A DNA stretch of 64,000 nucleotides from Micropterix aruncella (Eukaryota; Arthropoda; Insecta; Lepidoptera; Micropterigidae). Position 1 is the stretch's first letter; the number at the start of each line of letters is the position of its first letter. The notes beneath the pieces are model-generated. The model did no database searches, was not told where the DNA came from, and saw only the letters and a list, made by a program, of their open reading frames with translations. The position numbers and the translations under genes are program-made. Positions 20,725 through 35,700 of this stretch are shown here, one piece after another. The stretch lies in NCBI GenBank assembly GCA_944548615.1, contig OX155960.1, positions 11,904,365 to 11,968,364 on the forward strand, written 5' to 3'.

Positions 20725-23700
20725 GTATGTCAAAGTGGATTTTAAGATACGCCGTGGATAGGCGACTTGCCACAGTCAACCATTCTACCAATCCTTCGGT
20801 TTTTTAACAGGTCTCTAAGCAGTATAAATTCCCTAAAAGTCTCAGATGCTCTTCGTCCAGATATAACTCTTTACTCCCTATCTCAAAAGATAGTACTTAT
20901 TGTAGAATCAATTGTGCCATGAGAATCAAATATCCCAAAAGTCCACAGGTACAAATTAAATAAATACCATGATCTCGCAAATGTTATCACCCGGAATGGC
21001 TTCACTATTCACCTTCACGTAGTCTCTCCAGGAAAAGAATCAAATCCTTCCTAGAAAAAATTATCTAAAACCACGATTTCCACATCACAAATTATATGGC
21101 TTCGAATGTGAAGGGAGGGGTGATGAATGGTAAGATGAACGCTCACATGTGGAAAGACAGCTGTCCTAAATCTACCACAGCTGGTCGTTAGTCCTGAGTC
21201 CACCGCTCACCCCCCCTCCCCCGAAGTGTAGTAATAGTATTATGGCGGACCCGACTCCTGTGAATTCCATGGCAGCTCCGTTTGTATTTTTTTTAATTTA
21301 TAATTTTCTAATTTGCTAGAAAGAGAAGCAACCATGCAAAATCTGTTGCATTTATAGCTCATGACAATAAGTAATGTGGTACGAATTTTCTGCTTGAATT
21401 AATTGTAATACAGATCAATTGTTTTTGGTTATCGGTGCCGCCGGCCGACCTTGCAAGAATCGTCATGGAGATTAATATGTCTATGTCGGAATTCTTTGTC
21501 CCAGAAGTATACAGAGCTTTGATATGAGGCCAATCTATGCACCGCCAAGCGCTAATTGAAGTCTTCTTATTCCTCTTGCCTATTCACCCGGTTACTTAGC
21601 TTTTTATTTTCCCAGCAGAGGGAAAGTATTGTGAATGTGCAAACATTTTTTTCGAGATAAAGATTATATTGACCCCTCTTCCCCCCCCTCCGAAACAATT
21701 AAGACTATTTACAGACTGAAGTCTGTTTGTGTGTCTGTGTGTGTGGGTGTGTGTCTGTGTGTATTCCTCCACGATAGCGCCCAAACACTTCATCCGATTA
21801 AACTGGAATTTAGCATGCAGGCATCATTTGGTCATGGCAAGAGTTGAAAAGGTTGTGGTTGAAATCGGTCCACCAGAGAGCGAACTAGTCATACTTCAAT
21901 CTCTAAATATTGCAGCTATAGTGCTATATCCAGCGGTGGTGAATAAAGAAAAATATTTTCCAATATAATCTAACATCAGGTAGAGCTTTTATGACCATCA
22001 GGTAGAGCTTTCTGCTAATTTCAGGTAGAGCTTTTATGACCAGACTGGAGGATAGAGAAACCGGCCAATTATGTTAGTAAGGGCGCGAGGAAGCCCGCTA
22101 GGTGGCACTTCCCAGTGCCTCACCATAAGGCGTTGGACTCTGACGGGCTGTTAAATTCCTCACGCTCAAAAGCAAACAACTAGACATTTTGAATGCATTC
22201 CTTTGTCAAAGGGGGGCTTTGGGTTTCGGCGCTATATTGGCCGCCACCTTAAATATCTCACTTCCGGGCAGAATTGCGCTTGGACAACTGGCATTTTCAG
22301 ATTCAGCAGGGTTAAATTGGAGGAAAAGTTCTTTTGCCCAGAAGTAATATGAAATGCTTCTAAAAGTAAAACTAAGAGCTTTTTTCGATATTTTGACTAG
22401 ACTACAAACGATTCTGGGTGCGGCATTTACGAGATTCTGATATGTATTAACCGCTGGAATGCTAAAACCACCGATTGGTGGTTTTTTTTGTTGCGATAAC
22501 TCGCGGGCGGCCGATCTCAATATTTATAGCATTATGTAATTATATGCGAAAAAAGTCACTTTCATTGAATAAGCTTATACGAGGGTTGATCCAGAAATAA
22601 GGTTCCCAAAGAGCAACAGCTGCACGGGAAGGTGCGAGAGGAAATCCGGCAACACCGCTGTGCGCAGCTGTTCCCCCACTCTCGATTTCGCCTGGCCGCG
22701 CTTTGTGCGCCGCTCAGTCTTGGCTCAGCAGCCATCGGAGATGGAGGTGCCCATTGTTGCTCCCGCCAAGTGCGAGATCCGTTCCCGTAATTGGCTAATA
22801 AGATATGATACGGTTACAGAAAAGGATAAAGGAGAGGATAAGGTGGGGCATTTGGCTAGTGGCTGTGTGAAAGCAAATGTTTCTTTAACAACTTTTATAA
22901 AGTGAGCAACGAAGGTCCACGCCTGACAGAGTGTGGGAGCTGATTCCATAATCGAGCAGAATGGACCAAAAAAGAGTACATGTAAACAGAGGAGTGATGT
23001 AACGAAATGGCGAGTGTGCTATCCCGACTCGATCAAAGTGGAAGACCGTGTCCTTCCAGAGTGTGGAATTTCTCCTTGAGATAGGCTGAAGTGGGGTTAT
23101 TGAGGATGTTGTAGAGTAGCGACAGCGTATGCAAATTTTATCGATCGCGAATAAGAAGCCAATGATGCAAGTTAAAAACATACTTGATGAAGATATTTTG
23201 CAGACGTTCCAGCTTATTCGAAATAAACTCAATCGACATCTATATAACAATCACAAGTATAGTCAAGTATCGGCATTAATAGTGCAGACATAATCATTCG
23301 TTTAACCGATTTGAGAACAAATCGCCGAAGCCACCGGAGACTATGAGAACGATGGAAAATGACAAGAATGGGGTAAATGTTGTTTATTTACAGGTAGGAA
23401 AATACATGTGGGATAAGACAAGGACCGATTCCAGTTTAACGCAGTATTAAAATATTTTTATCTCGGTGATTAAAATCCAGTTGTGAGAAGGAGATTTTTT
23501 TCATTTCAACCTAATAAGGATATATCGGCAGTTTAGCTCACTCAAAATCAAATAATATTAATAATAATAATGTTTTCTATATGGGCTTTGTTGTCCCGCA
23601 GGAAATGTCCTGTCGAGCGATCCATTGGAGGACGCTTCTTCATTTTGCGGCAAAGCGGAATCACCGATAGCCAGAAGTGGAGAAGAAGCATTTCTCGCGT

Positions 23701-26700
23701 CGCACCCCTGGGTAGCATTGCTAGAATTTAATAAAAAGTAAGTATACCTGTTTATAAATACAATCCAGGATGCCATAAACTCATCGACTGAAGTTGAGCC
23801 CATCATATTAGGATTACAATTCTGGAGAAAAAGTGGTGAATAACGACAGTGGCGAAATTCTGCAATAATCTCAAAGTCGGGCCATTTATAAATTGCACGT
23901 ATGAAGAGATTGGTCTTCACAATTTTTAAATTCTGTGCCATCCAGTTCTTTTGTGGTAATAAACTACAAAAATGAGCGTTGATATGTACAGAGCCTTACT
24001 CTTGGTAATACTATATTTTTGGTAATACTGTATAATATTATATTATTCTCAATATAATACACACTTGACTCTGTGTCTCTTTCTCTCATTTTTTAAATCT
24101 GTCTTTTTGGCCTTTGCGCTTGGATTTTGTTTATTTATTATATTTTATTTCTATATTATTTGGTAAATAAACAGCGTTAAATAAATGTATTCACAAAAGG
24201 ATAAAAAATAAAACTATGACTAATTGAAGGTTTACCTTATTAATCATTAACTATGTATGCACAATGGGCTCGATTGCGTTTCTTCGTGAATTAAAATCGG
24301 AAATTAGTTCATGTGAACGAGACAGGGCAATACGCTAGAGCGGAATGTGAAATGAACGGTTGTCAATTTTTCGCATTAATTTATTGTTAGGATTTGTGCC
24401 AATTCGATCGCTTTTTATTTATTTTGCAGGGGCACTGAGCAGACTGGCTTTTCCTGCTCTGGTGCAATAATCTCTGAGATGTACGTGTTGACAGTCGCGG
24501 CATGTCTCGATGTTGAAAAATTCAGAGTTTTCAAAACTGGACCACCGTAAGTAAATCTCGAATTTAATATATTTCCCGGATAAAGATAACATTACCATCT
24601 TATCACAAAATTATACTTCATCCTTGAAGAAAGAAAGCATTGGTGAAAGAAGTCAGGGAGGGGGCTGTTCTCTTCCTTAACCCTTCAAGCCCCGCGACTT
24701 CGATATCGCAGTCAACCTGAGGGTTAACCGCGAGTCGCGGGGTCTGAAGGGTTAAATAAATATCTTCCAAGACGTTTTTAAATTGTGGACAAGGTATCTT
24801 TATTAACAGAGAACACATCTCACATCTAATAGAGTTGTAGGTAATATCCTTATTATGGCAGAGACTTTATGAGAACTTTAGGAAATGCTAAACTGCCTCA
24901 ACGGCGCTTTCTAACGATTGAGTCCGCCCATGAACATGGATATAACATTGATCAGATCCAGTTGTTATATAGTTGGCGTGCAGAGCGATATATACATTGT
25001 TTAATAATCATCAATTGAACAAAAGTCATAATAAAATTGGAGCAGTACAAAAGATAATAAAATAAAATATTAAACAGAACAAAAATGATCAAAATTAATA
25101 AACTGTAGAAACTAAAACCTAAGGTACATATTTTAAAGTTGTATATCTAGGGACTTCATCCAGCTTTGTGCGTGGTTGGTGGCAAGGTGGATGTCGGCGT
25201 AGCAGCCGCTGAAGCGTGATTGGGGCACTCCTGCACAATGTGTGGGATGGACGTCGAATCCAGGCGGGCGGGTGTGCTCGGAAGAGATGAGGCCACGTTT
25301 GTACACCCCGCAGTTAGTCTATTCTATCTGCCAGGCTGCTCCAGGATTGAAACTGTCGGCGAGAAGTAATTCAGTTGATTCCCACGGAAGATTTCGGGAA
25401 TTTAGGCGTTTTTTGCCGTTAGGGAAGTTTGAGTCGGAGTGCAGTGGTAAATTTGGTTTTTTACCTCACTTTATCCATTCTCGACATAGAGCAGTCTGGC
25501 GTCGGATATGTGGAGGTTCAATGTTGCACAATGTTGGCAGCCGGTTGGGGTGCTCTTGAGTGTTCCCGAGATAATGTGCACCATTCGATTAAGCTGAGCA
25601 TCAACTTTGCGGGCATGCGCTCTGCTAAGCCAAACGGGCGATGCATACTCGGCAGCCGAATAGACCAGTGCGACAGACGAGGTTCTCAGGGTGTTAGCGT
25701 TTGCTCCCCATATTGATACAGCCAGTTTCTAGATTATATTATTCCTGGACGAAATCTTCACTGCTGCTTTTTTGAGAGTTAATGGGCCCTTGCTGAGTTG
25801 GTCACGAAGATCCATTCTGTTCAGGGTCGGTCACACTCACGGGTCAACACCCATCTGACGGCCTCCACGCATGAAGTGCAAGCCTGGGTGGGACTCTGGC
25901 CCTTAGGGTTAGTTTCCCCTAGGAATCCCAAATATTTGACATTCTTATGTAATTTAATTGAAATAAATTGAATTACTATTATTATTATTTTGTTAAATCG
26001 CTGTTCTTGTGTTTTTGTTCTGTTTTTAATTGAATTATATTGAAATATATATTTTAACTTGTAACATGGACATTTTATATACAATTGTATACTCGGACTA
26101 TTTAAATTTGATTCTTTAATTATTGCGATTTCATTTTTTCATTTATTTCGATTCATTATTTCACCGCTTCGTAAGGGAGAGGACCGCGCAAGCGACCTCG
26201 AACTCATAACCAATCGAGAGACAGGAGTAATCTGGTCGCAATTGGAAGTAAGGGCGTGAGTGTAAGCCCACTGGGTAACACTCCTGGCTATCTCGCGGTT
26301 TAGGCGTTGGCCTCTTACAGGTTTGCGGCGGAGCTTGACGGTGGACTGTTTTGTCCAAGTCTTCTGCGCTCACTCCGTGGAGATAGAACGACCAATCGTT
26401 AAAACTTCCCGAGGTGACGGGCTCGCTCGCTGTAGTCGACAACCTTAGTTGCTGCTTTTTCTAGATGGGATTTGTATGTGAGCGAGTGCTGGAGGGTAAC
26501 ACCCAGGTATTTGGGGTTAGGATTATTTTTAATTTTCACCCCGTGGAATTTTATATCCAGTTTGGCATCGGCCCTGTGACTATTCAGGTGGAAGCAGCAA
26601 GTTTCAGTTTTCGAGGGGTCGGGGAGGAGACGCCACTTTTGGAAGTACCGGTTTAGCGATTCAAGGTCTTTGGAAAGCATTTCCTCTCCCTCTTCAAAGC

Positions 26701-29700
26701 TTGTAGTCTGAGCTGCCGATGCAATGTCATCGGCGTAAATAAACTTTCTCGATGAATTTGCGGGGAGGTCGCCGGTGTATAGATTGATGGCTTACAAATC
26801 GACAAAAGCAGCTGCCGTCTTCATATTTTTCTGGTAACCGTTCTCGATGTGGGAAGTGAGGGCTAAGAGCTGGCAATAGAGAAATACCGCTGATCAGATC
26901 CAGCGTCGGTACGGAATGCATCCTTGAAGTACCTAGTTAAAATGATATATCTATCTGGGGCAGACCACCTGGCTCGGTAGACTAAACTTCAGCAAAGAGG
27001 CCAACGGAAGTATAGCACTGTGGTGGGAAGCGTTCTGAAAACTTGGCATCGCCGTATCTTGGAGTGCGATCTACCGCAATGCCTAAAGACCGAGGTGTGT
27101 TTTTCAACCAATTTTAATTTTGCTTTCCCGGTAAAGGGAAAGTTTTGTGAATGCAATTTTTTTTTCGAGATAGATATACATTTGACACCCCCCACCTGAC
27201 CCCCCAGAGATGATTAGGACCATTTCCAAACTGAAATCTATCTGTGAGTCTGTGCGTGTATCTGTGTGTGTGGCTATGTGTGTGTGTGCTTGTGTCTGTG
27301 TGTATTCCTTCACAATAGCGCCCAAACGCTTTATCCGATTGAGCTGAAATTTGGCATGCTGGCATCATTTGGTCATGGCAAGAGTTGAAAAGGTTGTGGT
27401 TGAAATCAGTCCACCAGAGGGCGCGCCAGTCTTACGTCAATCTCGATATATTGCAGTTAGAGACTTGAAATTCAATACACAGATGCCTCGTTGGACCGAA
27501 TTCATATTGGGAAATTTAGGTTGAAATGTCTCGTATACAAGTGACGCAAATGATATTTAAAGTCCGCCGCCATATTTAAAAAAATACTTTTTCACGAAAT
27601 TTATTATGTTCTTTTCTTTACGTAGATTTTATAGGTTATACACATATTTAGACAAATTTAAATGTCCGCCTTGGAGCAGACTATAGCCAAGTTAGGTGAC
27701 TAAAATAGGACCGCTATCAACAGTATTTAGCATACCATGTTATTAGTTTTTTCTACTGGATTTTTGTGTATTTAATTGTATGTTGTCTATTTAACTCTAT
27801 ATATTTATTGTAAATTACGAATTAACCCTTGGAGTAAATGGGTATTTTCATGGATGCATCTGCAGGATTTTCGGCGACATCGACGGCGCTCGACTTAAAG
27901 TACTATAACTACGAAACTACTACACCAATCATAAAAAGAACAACTGCACAATGATTGCATTGAAATTTCGAATATAGAATATTAAAATATCATTTTGTAA
28001 AACAATTAGATAATTATGAATAAATATGAGAACGTCAAAGAAGTGAAAAAAACGCGCGACCAGATTTGGTCGACTCGTACTCAGCGGATAATTGTTTCGC
28101 GACCAGATTTGGTTGACTCATACTCAACAGGTTAAATTAAATTAAATGACATTGGGTGCGGAAACCTGAATCATGAGTGTGGGACTCGTCCACAAGGTTA
28201 TAGTCGCTCAGCGAGCTATGGAGAAAGCTATGCTCGACGATGACAACTATTGTCTTTCTCAATTATTAAGAATGATCGCAATATTCGTGAGTTGATTGCG
28301 TACTCGCCGAACTTTCTGGTTTTCTGTCGATAGTTAGTATTTAGTGAGTCGATTTGAATGGCTCGTTCTGTATTTTCAGAAGACGCGTTTGGGTGGGCGA
28401 GTACGACCTGCGCTCCGCGCAGGACTGCCAGACCAGAGGGGTCGAGGTCTGCAACCCTCCCGTCCAGGTTTTACAAGTGGCCACATTTGCCTACCCTAGG
28501 AAATACATATCGAGGCCCGCTATATCCGAAAACGATATAGGTCTCATCAAACTGGAAGAAAAAATCCAGTGGAATAGTAAGATATCTTCTTATTCCTATT
28601 TTTCAGCTATAAGTATGCTTATAAGTAGAAACACAGCTTATTAATAAGGACACACTCAATGGGAGCAGGAAACATACTCCCAAAGAAGCGTAGCCCCAAA
28701 CGAGTATGTAGAGAGGTGTAACGGCCCTTAACCCGCTAGGCACTTAACATCCCTTTCGGGATATGTATGGCGGCCGCCTCAAATCCGAAACATCCCATAC
28801 GGGATATCGCGCTCGCCGCTTTGAAAAATGCAATTTACGATTCGAACCGTCGTACGTTATGCTTTCTGACGGCTGAACGACATGGCGAAATAATCTTTAA
28901 TCCGGCGGCCACCGGCCAATAAATCGAACGGCGATTAAAAAGTTAGCATAAACGTCAAACGCCTAGTCTCCCGTCGGCTTTCGCACGGCCGCGAACGGCT
29001 CCGCGGAATTTGTGATAAAAAGTGTGTGTGTGCAGTTTTTGAGTGTTATTTACTGGAGAACAGTGAGTAATATGCATTTTAAGTAGTTTCGGAATAAGTA
29101 TTAATCATTTGATATACTCCATTTGCTGTTTTTCACGATTTTTTAAAGAAAACACTTCGCGACAACAAACGGCTCGCGAAAAAATGGTTGTTATTATTTT
29201 GTAATGTGTTTGAAATATCCCGATATATTGCGAAATATGACGTAATGTCGCTTTAATTTACTAACAAAATAAGTATTGTTTCATTTACATCCTAAGTTAT
29301 CACATAATTAGGCGTATTTTGAAAATTATATCTTGTTTTGTAAAATGAATCGCGCAAAGAATCTTGTTTTGATAATTACTATGAGAGAATAAAGTGCGAT
29401 TTTCCATAGTTTTTCGATGAAATGTGACTCTTTGGAGTATAGTAATTAGTTATTAGACATATAATAAGTCTATGATAAGACAATATAATTGAAAAAATCT
29501 AACGAATTTTATATTATGACCTTTCAAAGTTTATTATTAAGTTCGGACGCAGAAACTCTCAAAACTTTAGATTTTTCTATAATATCAGACAAAGCTCAAA
29601 GTTCTGGTGTGATTTCTAAGAAGTGTGATGTAGTAATGAAGTTATTTTGAAAGAATTTCATATAAAAAAATACCATAAGTAGTCACAAATTAAAAATTAA

Positions 29701-32700
29701 AAAAATTTTTTTTTACAAGAATACATAAAATTTTTCTTGGCTGAATAAATAAATATTTTTGTATGCAAATAAGTAAAAAAAAAATATCGTTTTGGTAAAG
29801 CATTTAATAAAGAACATAACTGTATTTACAATTTTTGCATATTTTACGTATTTTGTGACAAAAAAATCGAAATGATTTTATAGGCGAGTTTTTTCAGTTT
29901 GCCAATTTTGTAATATTTATTCATTATTATCTTAATTGTTTTACGAGATAAGGTTATAATGTTTTATATGTCAAATTTCAATGCGATCATTTTTCTCTTT
30001 ATCTTTTTTAAATCCGTTTAGTGGTTTATAAGTTATGATCGTTTTTCTCAAGGCCGTTGACTCGCGTCGATTTTCGCGCGAATATGTCGCGCGCAAAAGT
30101 GATGTTTTTGCGCGCGGTGAGTTTTTACCTCGCAACGTGAGGGGTTAAGTACCGTTACATGCGATCAACGAATGCATCGATTTCCAGTGAAATACACTGA
30201 CACAATTCAGCTATTATTTTGACTCGTGCAGCGATGAATCAGCATGATGAAACAATACTTTTACTTGGAATATTTCGGATTGCATCATTTCTCGGTCTAT
30301 ATAAACCGGCGAAAAAGCAACCAAAGTATCATTCTTCGAGTGATCACTTCCCCCAAGGTTGCGACGGCATACTCGGTACCCCTCTCACAAGGTCGCTCAA
30401 CAAGTCCGGCTCCTTTGTTTCCTTTCCTTATCTTTCCCAGTCACGAAGCATCAGTCTGCAATCCCACAGACTCGAGCCGTGCCCAGTACAAGATACTAGG
30501 AGCACAAATACAATCCTCATCCATATACCCTCGTAACTGCAGTCGTACATCAATACACTCGCGACAACATAACCTATTCGGGAAGCGTTATAACTGGCAA
30601 TATCAAACTTTCAAACGATTCAATAAATACCTTCTGCTTCATTCAAAACCGCCTTTCAATACGGAGATAACTCGTAAGTTGATACCACCACCTCACACCG
30701 AACAGCTTGGAGTCTAGTGAAGGGTGGTCCCTCACAGAGGCATGAGCCAAAAAATGGAGGCTGCTTCTCGTGATGCGACCCACAGCAATCAGCAGAGGGC
30801 CGAATCGGCCGAATATTCAGGTAAGATATGAAAAAAGGATCAGGAGGCAATGCCTGTAGCGGTATTTCTCTATTATTACCAGTGGCGATTCCTCTAAGTA
30901 TGCGAGTTATGCGGCGCCAATCCAACTATTGCAAGGATATAAATATATTAGGTCTTTGAATTGAAAACTTCGATTTTTTTGTGACATTGAGCATTTATTT
31001 CGAAGCAAATTGGAAAGTGCATTTCATTCAATGTATTTGTCCGTCGCTAGCCATGACGTTCTCCCATCTTTCTGGCAAGAGACATATTCCCCGGCGGAAG
31101 AAGTCTTTTTCCTCGGAGGCTATCCGAGGAAAAAGACTCCAGCCAAATCCGAATCCAGCCAATTTTCAATATCCTCGAAAGACTGGAAGCATTACTCGGA
31201 AAGGCCACGGGCCATTGACCGGAACAAATAGTAGCCGGATGGCGCAATATCTGGGGAGTACGGCGGATGAGGTAGGATGTCCCAGCGAAGCGTTTCCAAC
31301 CAAGTTCTTGACCTGCATCGCGACGTGTGCTCGAGCATGGTTATGCTGGAAAATTACCTTGTCGTGCCTTTTAGCGTATTCCAGCCGTTTTATCTTCACA
31401 GCATCGCTCAAATTCTTGAGCTGAGCTCGATAGCAATCGCCTGTGATGGTTTCTCCCGGTTTCAGCAGCTCGTAATAGATGACACCCTTTTGGTCCCACC
31501 AAATGCAAAGCATTACCTTGGATCCGTGGATGTCTCTCTTCGGCGTGGCTGTTGAGGTCGATGGAAGTGATTCACCGGGGTACGAGCGATATTTTTTGCA
31601 TTTGAGGTTCTCGTAAAAGATCCACTTTTTGTCGCCGGCGATTATTCGGTAGAGAAAACCTTTTCGTTTTTGATGGCGAAGGAGCATTTCATAAGTCATG
31701 AAACGTCTTTTGATGTCTCTTGGCTTCAACTCGTGAGGAACTCAATGCCCTTTCTTTTGAATGAACCCCATAGATTTTAAACGTCTCGAAGCAAATGAGG
31801 ATGAACATTAACCACTTCACTTATCTTTTTCAGCGTCAGACTCGAATCTTCATGGAGTATGGACTCCAATTCGGCTTCTTCAAATTTTTGCTCCTGGCCT
31901 GGGCGCTCTTTGTCTTGCACGTCGAAATCACCACTTTTGAATGGGAGAAACCAAGTCTCAACATTCCTTTCTATCAGAGTAAATTCCCCGTAAGCCTCCA
32001 TTCCCGCGTGAGAGCCGGGCAATGGACGCCGTGGTCCGCAATAGATTCGGTTAATACCAAATCACCGCTGACATAAAAAAGAGGACTGCGCAAGCAACCT
32101 CGGACTCGTAGCCAGTCTGGAGGTCGGAGAAATCCGGTCAAAACTAGTATTAAGGGTGCGAGGTTGGCCCGCTGGGTGCACATTCCCAATGTCTTGCGGT
32201 AAGGCGTTGGCTTCTTGCGGGCAAGTTGGCATAGCTAGACAGTGGATTGTTTCATCCCAAGTCTTCTACGTTCACGAGACAGAACGATCAATATTGTTAA
32301 ATCTACCCGAGGTGACGGGTTCACCCTTTGTAGTCGACACCTCCAAGTGGATGCTTTCTTGCTTAGAGATTATAAATCTGCAATCAATCTATAACAAAAA
32401 CCTCGTTTGAACTCGGGAGGAGAACCGGATTCGGAGGGATCGATACGTCGGAACAAATTCTTAATTTCTTCGTATTTCATATCACAATTCTTAAGAAAAA
32501 CAGATTTATGCAGATGTAATCGCGTCCGCAACTTTGCAGTCAGTATATCTTACGAACTCATGAAGCTAGGATGCGGGAAAGCTCGTTAAGAGGAGAGAGA
32601 TATAAAAACTGAATTATTATTATTATTTATTTTGAACAGGCAGCTTTGCTGATACGTCCAGATCAGATCTCGTAAAGCTAAGCAAAATTAACAATATAAA

Positions 32701-35700
32701 CAATATTTTTAGGTACAAATCGAGTCTGTTTTTAAATTGATTGACAGAGATTGCACTAATCACTTCAAATGGTAGTTTATTCCACATGTCCACCACTCTA
32801 TTTGGCAGAACATTCTTAAGAGGATTAGATTTAAATTTTGTACGGTTGAGTTTTTTGTTGTGACCTCGAAGATTTGTGTTGACGTTAAATTTGTAAATAT
32901 TCTTCAGTGCAGGTACATCGTAATAATGTGTTAGAATTTTATATGTCTCAATCAGGTCCCCTCTTTGTCTTCTTTGTTTGAGTTGTATTTCCAAGTAATT
33001 TCAAGCGATCTTCATAATTCCTATTCTTCAGGCCCACTGGCATTTTGGTTGCCCTTCGCTGAACCTTTTCCAAAAGTAAGGGTTCCAGATCTGATAGCCA
33101 TACTCAAGAATCGAATCATGAAATCGCTGCAATAACTGCGTATCATGCCTGTTTCTCATTCTAAAATGACTTATGGTATACTGTTATGGGGGAATGCCAC
33201 AGACAGTTCTAGGGTTTTCATTTTACAGAAAAGTGCACTGAGAGCAATTGCAGGAGTATCCCGTGACACGCACTGCGAACAATATTTTCTTAAGTACAAA
33301 ATACTGACTTTTACGTCTGAATATATTTTACAATGTCTACTATATGCTAAATCAAATATTAACGAACAAGAGGTAAACGGGAATATGCACTCCCACAATA
33401 CACGCAGACGTGATGACGTTATCCTGCCTAAAGTACGCCTTAACCCTTGGAGTAAATGGGTATTTTCATGGATGCATCTGTCTCTTTTGCAGGATTTTCG
33501 GCGACATCGACCTTAAAGTACTATAACTACGAAACTACTACACCAATCATAAAAAGAACAACTGCACAATGATTGCATTGAAATTTCGAATATAGAATAT
33601 TGAAATATCATTTTGTAAAACAATTAGATAATTATGAATAAATATGAGAACATCAAAGAAGTGAAAAAAACGCGGAACCAGATTTGGTCGTATCATACTC
33701 AACGGGTTAAGCAGACACAAAAGTCCTTTGGATATTTGAGCTATAAGCTCTTTAACCAGCTACCACTCTCCACAAGAAAGATGGAAACAAAGGCGTTTAA
33801 AAGATTTATTAAACAAAAGCTGCAATTCACACATGCTTTCTATAACAGTTTACCTGCCGAACAGTTTACCTGCCGAAGTGGTTGAAGCGAGTAGTGTCAA
33901 CATGTTCAAAAATAGACTAGACGGACACCTTAAACAGAAATTGTAGTTGTACTCAGTTTCATATTCAGACATATCAGCAATCATGCTGCCTGTCTGTAAA
34001 TGTAATAATAATAATAATAATAATAATAATATAAGCTAGGTGATTTTTTTGAGCATGCCAATTCCTTCAAATGGGAATAACATTAATATGTAACTTTCAG
34101 GTACCTCATTTTAGTTCTTATTGTTTAATTATAATATGAATTTAATATTTTTAATATGTAGATTACAATGTGTAATGTAACATACCTGATCAAATAGATA
34201 CATTGTTTTTTCCAATTTTGTGTTGATACTTCCTATTGTGTGATTATTTTTTGTATAAAGTGCTTGATGACTATTAATAATCTTATAATAATTATCTATT
34301 TTATATGTATACTCATGTACATGGATTCAGCTCTATTCTTTTTTTAATTTTTTTATTTGTCTGCCGTGTAAAGCCGACTTTAGTCAACGCTATTGTCGAA
34401 TTAATATTTATGATTTAATAGTTTTATATCTACATATAAACTGACGAATTCTAATATGCGATAAATAGCTTTAATTCATAATTCATGCTTTTATTGTATA
34501 TTCTGAATGAATAAATTGAATACTGAATACTGAATAGGTCTCACACAATATGCCTTGTAGATCTTGATAAAAACCTCTATTGACAGATGTTGGAATCTAA
34601 TAGATTTTTATTTTGTAGGTGCTGTAAGACCGATTTGCTTGCCGAGTGAGACTAAGTATGGCCATTTGACCAACGGCATGCCGCTGTATATGGCCGGTTG
34701 GGGCATTTATTTGGACGGCACCACCTCCCAGGTCAAGAGCGAGGTCAGGGTCCCCGTCGTGGACAGAAACCAGTGCGACTCCCAGTACAAGCTCTTAGAT
34801 GAGGTCAGTACTCCATCATTTGGGAATTTCAAGTTTCAATGAAAGGTTTTAGTAAAAATTACAGATATATGGGGTTACATGTTATAAAAAATACCCTTTT
34901 GTCTGCGCACCATACGGGCAAAGTAACGAAACCTCCCCTCTTATCCTACAGATTTTGAGAATAATCGGTGAGTTTTCTATTTTGCAGGATTTTTCTATCG
35001 GCGAGAATCAAGTTTGCGCTGGAGACACATGCAACGATCAAAAGTTCACAAATTTAGGATCCCCATTGGCGAGCTACCAGCCGTCCACTAAGACGTGAGT
35101 ACAGTTGCTGCATCATATTCATATTAATTTTATTAGTGTAATGGTGTACCGGTAAATTCAAGAATCTCGGTCGACCACAGGCTCAAAAATGTGTTCTCAT
35201 ATATAATACAAGCTCATCAAAATCTCCGCACGAGACAGAAAATCAAATTGCCTTGTGAAAGACTAGAGCCGCAAATACGATACCTAACTTTGTCATCAGT
35301 GCCCACTCTGCCTAATAATTCCAGATTGACATTTTAATTTAAAAACAAACTGACATTTGATTTATATATAGTAATGGAAATTTACTAAATTTGTAGATTT
35401 CTAATTATTATAAATAAAATAAAATACAAACGGAGCTGCCATGGAATTCACCGACCGAAGTCGGGCCCATCATATAGTGTTATTACACTTCTGGGGGGTG
35501 AGCAGTGGATTCCGGACTAACGACCGGCTGTGGTAGGTTTGGGACAGCTGTCTTGCCACATGTGAGCGTTGGCCTTATTACCCATTCACTCCCCCTTCGA
35601 AGCCATAGAATTTGAGATACGGAAATCGCGGTTTTAGATAATTTTTCTAAGAAGGAGTTGATTATTTTCCTGGAGAGTCCAAGATCTTTAAAAAGGTGAA

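Larger units (their letters stand above)
26826..28628 (+). repeat. Segmental duplication, downstream copy (contains functional exon 4)
   Basis: Collinear with 18328-20063. This copy holds the intact exon 4 of the protease homologue. It differs by the insertion of a MITE at 27826-28131 and small indels. The shared parts include intronic RTE and family Y repeats, so the duplicated unit was already repeat-laden. Confidence 0.92.

Noticed and set aside
30219..30717. A possible gene of 105-157 residues in intron 4
   Set aside because: Two overlapping frames of similar quality, no motif, no splice or start context; kept only as an unrecognised segment.
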